A stretch of 64,000 nt of DNA from Pseudonocardia sp. N23 (GTDB lineage Bacteria > Actinomycetota > Actinomycetes > Mycobacteriales > Pseudonocardiaceae), in the NCBI RefSeq assembly GCF_002583555.1, contig NZ_BEGX01000106.1, positions 35,886-99,885 on the forward strand, given 5' to 3'. Shown here piece by piece: positions 15,636 to 23,109 of the stretch. The first letter of the stretch is position 1. Each line of letters starts with the position of its first letter. The notes below the pieces were generated by a model that saw only the letters and a list, made by a program, of their open reading frames with translations, searched no databases and was not told the DNA's origin. The translations under genes and the position numbers were made by a program.

Positions 15636-18158
15636 GTGCGATGGAGCGGACAGCAGGTCGGGAACGACGGGGTGGGTGGCGATGCGGCGCTGCCGGGGCT
15701 GCGTGGGTTGCTGCGCAGCGTACGAACACCGGAGTTCGCCGGAGCGGTGTTCCACGAGGTGGAGGCGAAGTCGATGCTCAACCGGGTCCCGGGCGGCCTG
15801 TCCATGCCCTTCTCGTGGACGGTCAACCCCTATCGCGGCTGCTCGCACGCCTGCGTCTACTGCCTCGACGGAGCCACCCGCGTCCTGCTCGCCGACGGGC
15901 GCATGCGGCCCATCGCCGAGCTCGGGGTGGGCGACGCGGTCCTCGGCACCGAGACGGGCCCGGACGGGGTTCGCAGGTACGTGCGTACCCGGGTGCTCGC
16001 GCACTGGGAGACCGACCGGGACGCCTGGGAGGTCGAGCTGAGCGACGGCACACGCCTGGTCGCCAGTGGCGAGCACCGGTTCCTCACCTCGCGCGGCTGG
16101 CGCCACGTCGCGCCGGGATGGTGCCGCAGCGGGCGGCGCCCGCACCTGCGTTCCGGGGAGACCCTGCTCGGCCCGGGCGCGCCGATGGCGGTGCCGGAGT
16201 GGACGCCCGGCTACCGGGCCGGGTACCTGTGCGGGATCACCCGCGCCGACGCGGTGCATCCCGCGGCGCGGGCGGATGAGACGTTCCCGTCGGAACGCCT
16301 GCCGCTGGAGGCGTTGGCCCGCGTGCACCGGATGGTCGCGGCCGGTGCGGAGCAGGAGCCCGGGGCGTCGCCCGCTCGGATCGCCGCCGGGGCCGGACAG
16401 GCCTCCGGCGACGCGTCCGATGTACCGGTCGTGGTGGCTGCGGAGAGCGGCGGTGCACTCGGCGCGCGTCCGGCTCGTCCGCCGGAACCGGGCGGCCTCG
16501 TCGGGCGGGTTCTCGGCACCGGTCCGTCCGCCGCCGGGCCGGTCCGGCCCGCGGCGGCGGGACGCTGGACCCGGATGCGGTCCGAGCCGGGCGTGTGGTC
16601 GCCCGCACCCACCCGACCGGCGGCAGGCCCACGGGGCAGGACCCGCGGGCCGGGACGCGAGGGTGCGGAGTCGCGGCGCGTGCCGCTGCCGGCCGGCGGA
16701 GGCGTCCGTACGGGCGCGGTCCCCGACGTGGCCGGTCCCGCCGGGTGGCCGCTGCGGCCCGGGCTCGACTGGTGTGCCGGATACGTCGCCGGTGTGCTCG
16801 ACGCGGCGGGCGTCCGCACCGCGGAGGGTCTGGCCGTGCGCGCCGTCGGCGCGAGTGGTCGCGAGCTCGTCGAGAAGCTGGTCGCCGCGGGCCGGGGGCT
16901 GGGGCTGCGGTTCGCCCCGGCCGGACCCGTCCCGGTCGAGCCTGTCCCGGCCGGCCCTGTCCCGGCCGGTCCTGCTCTGGGCGGTACGGCCGAGGCCATC
17001 CTGCCCGGGGACGCCCGCACCGTCGCGCGCCTCGTGGGCCGCGTCGACCCGACCGCGGCCGCGGTCCGCGACATCGCCGGAGCCCTCGTCGCGGCGGCCG
17101 GTGCCCAGGTCGTCGGCGTCCGGGCGCTGGGCGGTCGGCGCCCGATGTTCGACATCACCACCGGCACGGGCGACTTCGTCGCCGAGGGCGTGATCAGCCA
17201 CAACTGCTTCGCCCGCAACACTCACACCTATCTCGACCTCGACGCGGGCGCCGACTTCGACAGCCAGATCGTCGTCAAGGTCAACGCCGCGCGGGTGCTC
17301 GACCGCGAGCTGCGCAGGCCGCGGTGGCGCCGCGAGCCGGTGGCGATGGGCACCAACACCGACCCCTACCAGCGGGCCGAGGGCCGCTACCGTCTGATGC
17401 CCGGAATCCTGCGGGCGCTCGCCGACACGGGGACGCCGTTCTCGGTCCTCACGAAGGGCACCGTCCTGACCCGGGACCTCCCCGACATCGCCGCGGCGGC
17501 CGACGACGTCCCGGTCGGGCTCGGCGTCTCGATCGCGCTCGTCGACGAGGAGCTCCACTCCCGGCTGGAGCCGGGCGCACCGACTCCCCGGGCCCGGCTC
17601 GACCTCGTCCGCCGCATCACCGACGCCGGCCTGTCCTGTGGGGTGATGGTCGCGCCCGTCCTGCCGCTGCTCACCGACTCCCCGGAGGCGCTCGACGCGG
17701 TCCTCGAACGCATCGCAGTGGCCGGAGCGACCGGGGCGACGGTGATGGCCCTGCACCTGCGGCCGGGCACCCGGGAGTGGTTCCTGAAGTGGCTCGCGAG
17801 GGAGTATCCGGGGCTGGTCGAGAAGTACGCGCGGCTGTACCGGCGGGGCGCCTATGTCGACGCCGACTACCGCCGCGCGCTCGGGGAGCGGGTCGGGCCG
17901 CTGCTGCGCCGTCACGGTCTCGACCGGCCGGTGACGACGATGCGGCTGCGCGGCAGCCCTGATCGCTCCGGCAGCCCTGATCGCTCCGGCAGCCCTGATT
18001 CCTTCGGCGGCCCCGGGTCCTCCGACAGCCCTGATTCCTTCGGCGGCCCCGGGTCCTCCGACAGCGCTGGTCCCGCCGGCGGCCCCGATCCGTCCCGCCG
18101 TACCGGCGTTGGCCGCCCGGTGTCGCCGCGCGACGGGGAGCAGCTGAGCATGCTGTGA
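15636..18158 (+). CDS. Rv2578c-family radical SAM protein, interrupted by an intein
   Basis: A radical SAM enzyme of unknown reaction (relatives include SplB-like photolyase-related proteins). The precursor has 840 residues: N-extein 1-75, intein 76-523, C-extein 524-840, giving a 392-residue mature enzyme after splicing. The 4Fe-4S motif C-x3-C-x2-C is built from C69, C73 and C524, so it exists only in the spliced form. C-extein landmarks are FARNTHTYLD, VAMGTNTDPYQRAEGRYRLM and FSVLTKGTVLTRDLP. GTG 15636 gives the family start (VRW...). No Shine-Dalgarno sequence precedes it and the SOS box abuts it, so the mRNA may be leaderless. The C-terminal 70 residues carry Ser/Gly/Pro/Asp tandem repeats absent from Rv2578c. 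Confidence 0.93.
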   Translation: MRWSGQQVGNDGVGGDAALPGLRGLLRSVRTPEFAGAVFHEVEAKSMLNRVPGGLSMPFSWTVNPYRGCSHACVYCLDGATRVLLADGRMRPIAELGVGDAVLGTETGPDGVRRYVRTRVLAHWETDRDAWEVELSDGTRLVASGEHRFLTSRGWRHVAPGWCRSGRRPHLRSGETLLGPGAPMAVPEWTPGYRAGYLCGITRADAVHPAARADETFPSERLPLEALARVHRMVAAGAEQEPGASPARIAAGAGQASGDASDVPVVVAAESGGALGARPARPPEPGGLVGRVLGTGPSAAGPVRPAAAGRWTRMRSEPGVWSPAPTRPAAGPRGRTRGPGREGAESRRVPLPAGGGVRTGAVPDVAGPAGWPLRPGLDWCAGYVAGVLDAAGVRTAEGLAVRAVGASGRELVEKLVAAGRGLGLRFAPAGPVPVEPVPAGPVPAGPALGGTAEAILPGDARTVARLVGRVDPTAAAVRDIAGALVAAAGAQVVGVRALGGRRPMFDITTGTGDFVAEGVISHNCFARNTHTYLDLDAGADFDSQIVVKVNAARVLDRELRRPRWRREPVAMGTNTDPYQRAEGRYRLMPGILRALADTGTPFSVLTKGTVLTRDLPDIAAAADDVPVGLGVSIALVDEELHSRLEPGAPTPRARLDLVRRITDAGLSCGVMVAPVLPLLTDSPEALDAVLERIAVAGATGATVMALHLRPGTREWFLKWLAREYPGLVEKYARLYRRGAYVDADYRRALGERVGPLLRRHGLDRPVTTMRLRGSPDRSGSPDRSGSPDSFGGPGSSDSPDSFGGPGSSDSAGPAGGPDPSRRTGVGRPVSPRDGEQLSML
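15861..17204 (+). other. Intein with a decayed LAGLIDADG endonuclease domain
   Basis: A 448-residue protein-splicing element. Block A starts with the nucleophile Cys (CLDGATRVLLADGRM...VGDAVLG), block B is LVASGEHRFLTSRGW, block F is PMFDITTGTGDFVAEG (Asp where many inteins have His) and block G is VISHN, followed by Cys as the +1 extein residue, so splicing looks intact. The centre keeps two LAGLIDADG-like motifs, GYLCGITRADA (16221-16253) and GYVAGVLDAAG (16779-16811). The second has lost the acidic residue before its final Gly and the first has lost that Gly. Between and after them the sequence is Ala/Pro/Arg/Gly-rich filler, including four 15-bp tandem units at 16926-16985. The endonuclease is probably dead. 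Confidence 0.92.
17951..18062 (+). repeat. In-frame tandem repeats at the 3' end of the radical SAM gene
   Basis: Two 18-bp units (CGGCAGCCCTGATCGCTC, at 17951 and 17969) are followed by two identical 36-bp units (17991-18026 and 18027-18062). All are multiples of three and encode a Ser/Pro/Asp/Gly rich tail (SPDRSG, then SPDSFGGPGSSD twice). The exactness of the copies implies recent expansion. Confidence 0.88.
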
Positions 18159-18376
18159 GAGTCGTTGCGGCGCAACGTCAGACACCGCCGGTGCGGACCT
18201 CGGCGGCAGCCGACGCGGGACGGGCGACCGGGCACGACGCGCGGATCGACGCCGGTGTGGCACCCGAGTCCGGTGTGGGCGACAGGTGCGGTCAAGAGCC
18301 GTGGCGCACAGCGGGTTCAGGATCGGGTCCGGAGGTGTGGGGTCGAGCGGCCCTGCGCCGGGTAAGGTCAACGGCA

Positions 18377-19573
18377 ATGGTTCGTGACCTGGCCGACTTC
18401 CCCAGGCCGGTGCTCGCGGCGCTGGCCGCTGCGGAGCGCCTGCTGACCCGGCGATACGGTGCGTCGGTCGTGCTGGCCGATCCGGAGGACCTGGGCGGGA
18501 GCGACCGGTCGGTGGTCGCGCGCGCCCGCGTGGCGCGCAACCCGTTCTCGATGCGCCGCAGCGTCGTCGTCAAGCACTACATCGCCGAGCCCGACGCAGA
18601 CCGGCCCGATCCGTTCCACTTCGAGGTCGCCAGCTGTCAGCTGTTCACCGCGCTGCCTGCCGACTCCCGGCCCAGCCCGGTCATCATCGCCCACGATCCG
18701 CAGGCCCGGCTCCTCGTCCTGGAGGACCTCGGCCGCAGCTCCACACTCGCCGACAAGCTCTTCGGCCCCGACCCGGCGGCCGCGCAGCGCTACCTCGTCG
18801 GGTGGGCCCGCGCGCTCGGCCGGATGCAGGCCGCCACCGCAGGCCGGGAGAACGACTTCGGGGCGCTGCTGCGCCGGCTCGGTGAGAAGGCGTGGCGCGA
18901 CCCCATCGCCGACGAGGCACGCGCGGCCATCGCCGGGCTGCCCGACCTCCTGGGATCGGTCCTCGGGGTGACGACGACCGCCGCCGCGCAGGCGCAGGCC
19001 CACGAGACCGCCCGTCTGCTCGGCGGCACCCGGTACCGCGCGTTCAGCCCGTCCGACACCTGTCCCGACAACAACCTCGTCACCAGCCGCGGCGTGCGTT
19101 TCGTCGACTTCGAATGGGGCTGCTTCCGCGACGTCGCGCTCGACGCCGCCTACTTCCGCGTCCCGTTCCCCGGCTGCCGGGCCAGTTTCGCAATGCCCGA
19201 TGGGATGAGCGAGGCGATGCTCGAGGCGTGGCGCGACGAGATCGCGGTCGTGTGGCCGGACCTCGACGACCCGCTGCGGCTCGACCGCAGACTTCTCGAC
19301 GCCCAGCTGCTGTGGGTGTGGCTGTGCACCTGGTGGCTCCTGCCGCGCATCAAGGACCGCGACACGTCGGTCGGTCCCGAGCCGGGCCGGTCGCCGCGGA
19401 TCAGCACCGCACTCTGCGACTACTGGCGCCGCCTCGGAGTCGCCGCCGCCGAGGCCGAGGGCCTCGGCGCGACAGTCGAGCTCGCCGAGGCGGTCACCAC
19501 CGCGCTGCGTGCGCGGTTCTCCGACGCGCCGGCAGCACTCCCTCTGTACCCGGCGTTCCGCAGCGCAGGCTGA
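18377..19573 (+). CDS. Phosphotransferase-fold protein (APH/choline kinase-like)
   Basis: Predicted kinase-like fold of 398 residues with unknown substrate. The N lobe has the strand SVVVKHYI with a Lys in the ATP position, the hinge is LLVLEDLG, the catalytic loop reads FSPSDTCPDNNL and the metal-binding motif is VRFVDFEWGC. The usual HGDLHxxN loop is changed (SDTCPDNN keeps the Asp and Asn but not the His), so it is not a classical aminoglycoside kinase and activity is uncertain. The C terminus has a hydrophobic helix (LLWVWLCTWWLL). ATG 18377 follows a 218-base spacer and is the only good start; it appears monocistronic. Confidence 0.7.
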   Translation: MVRDLADFPRPVLAALAAAERLLTRRYGASVVLADPEDLGGSDRSVVARARVARNPFSMRRSVVVKHYIAEPDADRPDPFHFEVASCQLFTALPADSRPSPVIIAHDPQARLLVLEDLGRSSTLADKLFGPDPAAAQRYLVGWARALGRMQAATAGRENDFGALLRRLGEKAWRDPIADEARAAIAGLPDLLGSVLGVTTTAAAQAQAHETARLLGGTRYRAFSPSDTCPDNNLVTSRGVRFVDFEWGCFRDVALDAAYFRVPFPGCRASFAMPDGMSEAMLEAWRDEIAVVWPDLDDPLRLDRRLLDAQLLWVWLCTWWLLPRIKDRDTSVGPEPGRSPRISTALCDYWRRLGVAAAEAEGLGATVELAEAVTTALRARFSDAPAALPLYPAFRSAG

Positions 19574-19673
19574 CCCGCCCGGCGGAGGCGCAGGCACGCC
19601 GGAGCACCTGACGTTCCACCGAGCGCCCGCGACACGTCACCACACGCACACCGCAGGTCAGGGCAGGGCAGCG

Positions 19674-20711
19674 ATGGTGATCGCCGTGACCGCACCGTCC
19701 GCCCCGTCGTTGCGTGCCGACCCCGTCGCGTCCCCCCAGCCACGCGGTCCCGAGCCCGCCCGGCCGCACACACCCCGCCCCGGCCGCCCGCCCGGGCCGC
19801 CGTCGCCCGCCCCGCGAACCGGACCGGCCGGGCGGCGCGCAGCCCGGCTCGTCGTCCTCGGCGACTCGACGGCCGTCGGGGTCGGCGACCCCGTCACCGG
19901 CGGCTGGCGCGGCTTCCCCGTCCTGGTCCAGGAGTCGCTGGGCGCGTCGTGCGTGCTCGACAACCGGGCGCAGTCCGGCGCCCGGATGGGGTCGGTCCTC
20001 CGCGAGCAGCTGCCCGCCGCCCTCGGTCCGGCGGGCGGCTCGGCTGCGGGCCCGCCTGTCGACGTCGCCGTGGTCTGCGCCGGCATGAACGACACCCTGC
20101 GGTCGGACTTCGATCCCGTCGGCATCGAGGCCGACTGCGCCGCCACGATCACGGCACTGCACGCGGCCGGGGCGCTCGTCGTCGTCATGCGATACCACGA
20201 CCACACCCGGGTCTTCCGCCTCCCGGCGCCGCTGCGACGTGCGCTGCACGCGCGGATCGTCGCCCTCAACGCCGCGATCGACGCCGCCGCCCGTCGTGCG
20301 GGTGCGGCCGTCCTCGACCTGGACGAGCTGCCCGGCGGCTACGACACGTCCGCGTGGGCGGTCGACCGGCTGCATCCCTCGGAGCTGGGCCACCGCATGC
20401 TCGCCGCGGGGATCGCCGACATCCTGGCCGGGACCTACGACGTCCCGGAGCCGGTCTCGCTGACCTGTGCGGGCGGCCGCCGGGTGACGGCGGCGCACCG
20501 CATCGCGTGGCTCGTCGTGAAGGGGGTGCCGTGGCTGGTCCGTCGCGGCCGTGACCTCGGCCCGGTGATCCTCACGGGCCTCGTCGACGGCCTGCGCCCC
20601 GCCCACGACCGCACCCCGCGGGCCTGGGAGTCCCCGGACCCGACATCCCTGCGGGAGCTCCCGCAGCCCGCCGAGGCCGTGTCGCCGGTGGACGTGCGCG
20701 TCGCGGGCTGA
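19674..20711 (+). CDS. SGNH/GDSL-family hydrolase
   Basis: Predicted esterase or lipase of 345 residues, substrate unknown. After a Pro-rich N terminus of about 55 residues come block I (VVLGDSTAVGVGD, catalytic Ser), a block III-like CAGMNDTL and block V DRLHPSELGH with the catalytic Asp and His. No signal peptide is evident, so it is probably cytoplasmic. ATG 19674 is chosen; the reading frame is open further upstream but without a convincing start. It lies 100 bases after the phosphotransferase-like gene. Confidence 0.78.
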   Translation: MVIAVTAPSAPSLRADPVASPQPRGPEPARPHTPRPGRPPGPPSPAPRTGPAGRRAARLVVLGDSTAVGVGDPVTGGWRGFPVLVQESLGASCVLDNRAQSGARMGSVLREQLPAALGPAGGSAAGPPVDVAVVCAGMNDTLRSDFDPVGIEADCAATITALHAAGALVVVMRYHDHTRVFRLPAPLRRALHARIVALNAAIDAAARRAGAAVLDLDELPGGYDTSAWAVDRLHPSELGHRMLAAGIADILAGTYDVPEPVSLTCAGGRRVTAAHRIAWLVVKGVPWLVRRGRDLGPVILTGLVDGLRPAHDRTPRAWESPDPTSLRELPQPAEAVSPVDVRVAG

Positions 20712-20746
20712 CCCGACGTCACCGGGCTGACGCGGCCCGGACCCCT

Positions 20747-20810
20747 CGCCGAGTTCGACGGCAGCCCGGTCTGACGCGCGGCCGGGACCATCCTCATGTC
20801 GAACTCGGCG
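20747..20810. terminator. Long inverted repeat between convergent genes
   Basis: Perfect 13-bp arms, CGCCGAGTTCGAC (20747-20759) and GTCGAACTCGGCG (20798-20810), enclose 38 bases. It lies between the SGNH gene and the convergent small CxxC gene, so a terminator role is plausible. The long loop is unusual, and a protein-binding or mRNA-stability role is possible. Confidence 0.45.
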
Positions 20811-20869
20811 TACCGAGGTGGACCGCCGTCACCTGCTGAGCCCGCACGCTCCGGGGGCGGAGGGCCGGG

Positions 20870-21082
20870 TCAGGCAGCGCGGGCGGTGGTCACGGCTGGC
20901 TCGGGCGCGAGGAGGGCCTCGATGCGCCAGAGCTGGTCGCGGGTGCAGTCCCCGCAGGTGAAGACGACGGTGCCGTCGGTGGAGTGCTCGCTGCTCCATC
21001 CGAGGCCACGGGCGTCGGTGGCCGTGCGCGGCCGGGCGCAGCAGGGACATACCCCGGGGGCGGTCGTGCTCATCTCGTCCAT
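20870..21082 (-). CDS. Small protein with two CxxC motifs
   Basis: A 70-residue protein (67 if the second ATG at 21073 is used) with CPCC near the N terminus and CGDC about 35 residues later, a spacing that suggests a zinc ribbon. It contains Trp-rich GWSSEHSTDGTVVFTC and ends with LWRIEALLAPEP. I do not recognise its function; similar small zinc-ribbon proteins are common in actinobacteria. It stands alone between two oppositely oriented units. Confidence 0.6.
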   Translation of the reverse strand: MDEMSTTAPGVCPCCARPRTATDARGLGWSSEHSTDGTVVFTCGDCTRDQLWRIEALLAPEPAVTTARAA

Positions 21083-21280
21083 CGACCAAGGTTCCCGCAA
21101 CGGTGTTGCGGATCGGTGAACGACACCCGTGTTCCCGGGTGCAAGGCGTTGCGATCGTGCAACTCCGCTCGACCCCCGACACTCGGCGCCCAGATACTCG
21201 GCGGCCGGACGGTCCACCCCACGACACTCGGAGATCCGACTGTCACGTGAGGCCGCCGGCCGCGCCCGGACACGCAGGGG

Positions 21281-22435
21281 TCAGAGCCCGCGCAGGAAGG
21301 CCGACATGCGGTCGAGCGCCGTCTCCAGCTGGGGGAGGGCGGTGGCGTAGGAGCAGCGGACGTGGCCCTCGCCGGACGGCCCGAAGACGTTGCCGGGGAC
21401 GACGGCGACGCCCTGCTCCTTGAGCAGCCGCTCGGCGAAGGTCTCGGAGTCGAGCCCCGACGTGCGGATGCTCGGGAACGCGTAGAAGGCGCCGTCGGGC
21501 TCGGGGCACTCCAGGCCGATCTCGCGCAGCCCCTTCACGAAGACGCGGCGGCGCCGGTCGTAGTCGGCGACCATCTCCGACACGTCGGTCTCGGCGGAGG
21601 TGAGCGCCTCGACCGCGGCGAGCTGGGAGACGTGCGGCGCGCAGAGCATCGTGTACTGGTGCACGCGCACGCACAGCTCGGCGATGGCCTGCGGGGCGCA
21701 GATCCAGCCGACGCGCCAGCCGGTCATGGCCTGGGCCTTGGAGAACCCGCCGAGGACGACGGTGCGCTCGCGGGCCTCGGGGATGGCACCCAGACAGGTG
21801 TGGCTGCCGTTGTAGGTGAGCCGGTCGTAGATCTCGTCGGAGATCAGGTAGAGGTCGTGCTGCTCGGCGAGCCGGGCGAGCGCCTGCAGCGCCTCCCGGG
21901 GCTGGACGGCGCCGGTCGGGTTGGCGGGCGACCCGATGAGGATCGCCTTGGTGCGCGGGGTGATCGCGGCGGCGACGACGTCGACGTCGATGGTGAAGTT
22001 GTCCTCCCACCGGGTCGGCACCCGCACGGTGGTGCCGCCGGCGAATGCGACGCACGGCTCGTAGGCGACGTAGCAGGGCTCCGGGATGATGACCTCGTCG
22101 CCGGGGTTGAGCAGCACCCGCAGGGTGAGGTCGAGGCCCTCGGAGACGCCCGTGGTGATCAGGCACTCGCTGTCCCACGCGTACTCGGCGGAGTAGCGCT
22201 GCTGCAGGTCGGAGCAGATCAGCATGCGCAGCGCGGGGAGCCCGGCGTTGGACGTGTAGGTGGTGTAGCCGTGTTCGAGGGCGTAGATGCCGGCCTCGCG
22301 GATACGCCAGGGCGTCACGAAGTCGGGCTCGCCGACGCCGAGGGAGATGACGTCGTCCATCTCGGCGGCGATGTCGAAGAACCGCCGGATCCCCGAGGGC
22401 GGGCAGGCGGCGATGACCTCGTTGAGGGGCTTCAC
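21281..22435 (-). CDS. PLP-dependent class I/II aminotransferase
   Basis: A fold-type I aminotransferase of 384 residues. PLP-binding residues are visible: N172 in SPANPTG, D200 in LISDEIYDRL, the Schiff-base Lys K233 in GGFSKAQAMTGWRVGW, and the carboxylate-binding Arg near the C terminus in HVRCSYA. The substrate cannot be read from sequence; it resembles the PatA/AspB group. It is the last gene of a three-gene minus-strand unit (aminotransferase, Lrp regulator, aminotransferase), so the regulator probably controls amino acid breakdown by these enzymes. Confidence 0.88.
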   Translation of the reverse strand: MKPLNEVIAACPPSGIRRFFDIAAEMDDVISLGVGEPDFVTPWRIREAGIYALEHGYTTYTSNAGLPALRMLICSDLQQRYSAEYAWDSECLITTGVSEGLDLTLRVLLNPGDEVIIPEPCYVAYEPCVAFAGGTTVRVPTRWEDNFTIDVDVVAAAITPRTKAILIGSPANPTGAVQPREALQALARLAEQHDLYLISDEIYDRLTYNGSHTCLGAIPEARERTVVLGGFSKAQAMTGWRVGWICAPQAIAELCVRVHQYTMLCAPHVSQLAAVEALTSAETDVSEMVADYDRRRRVFVKGLREIGLECPEPDGAFYAFPSIRTSGLDSETFAERLLKEQGVAVVPGNVFGPSGEGHVRCSYATALPQLETALDRMSAFLRGL

Positions 22436-22606
22436 GGCGTCTCCAAGGGGGTGGCTGATGGATCACCGTCGACGGGCTCGGGGATCCGGGCGGTTCCTGG
22501 CAGGGCGGAGCCGGGTCGGCACACCGGGCGCATGTCGGCCCGGCGACAACGCCGCCGGGGGCCGTCCGGGCGCCGACACCGCGGCGAGGGGGCCATCAGG
22601 CACCCC

Positions 22607-23098
22607 CTAGGGAGTGACGCGGAGCCGGTGGTCGGGCTCCGGCTCGGCGAAGACGTCGCCGTCACGCTTGTGGGTCTTGAGGACGAAGTGCGTCGCGGTC
22701 GACATGACCCGGTCGATCGTGGACAGCCGCTGGCTGACGAAGTCGCTGACGGCGCGGATGTCGCGGCCGACGACGGTGCAGCGCAGGTCGTGCCCGCCGG
22801 ACACGAGATGGACGCTGGTGACCTCGTCGAAGCGTGAGATGCGCAGGGCGACGTCGTCGAACCCGACGCCGCGCGCCGGGGCGACGGAGACGTCGATGAA
22901 GGCGACGACCTTCTCGCGCGCGATGGCGTCGTCGACGGCCTCCCAGTCGACGACGGCCTTGTAGCGGCGGATGACGCCGCTCGACTCCCACTCCGCGATC
23001 CGGGCCGACACCTCCTCGACGGGCAGGCCGAGCATGGTGGCGATGGTGTCGTGGCTCAACGAGGAGTCGCGTTCCAGCAACTCGAGGATCTCCCGCAC
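22607..23098 (-). CDS. Lrp/AsnC-family transcriptional regulator
   Basis: A feast/famine regulator of 163 residues. An N-terminal winged helix (REILELLERDSSLSHDTIATMLGLPVEEVSARIAEWESSGVI) is followed by a RAM/ACT-like ligand domain (KVVAFIDVSVAP, then VTSVHLVSGGHDLRCTVVG). GTG 23098 is used because GTAGGG lies upstream; TTG 23107 would add three residues. It starts only 11 bases after the stop of the upstream aminotransferase and precedes the other one by 171 bases. The N-terminal helix is shorter than in classical Lrp. Confidence 0.88.
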   Translation of the reverse strand: MREILELLERDSSLSHDTIATMLGLPVEEVSARIAEWESSGVIRRYKAVVDWEAVDDAIAREKVVAFIDVSVAPARGVGFDDVALRISRFDEVTSVHLVSGGHDLRCTVVGRDIRAVSDFVSQRLSTIDRVMSTATHFVLKTHKRDGDVFAEPEPDHRLRVTP

Positions 23099-23109
23099 GA
23101 TCGACAACC

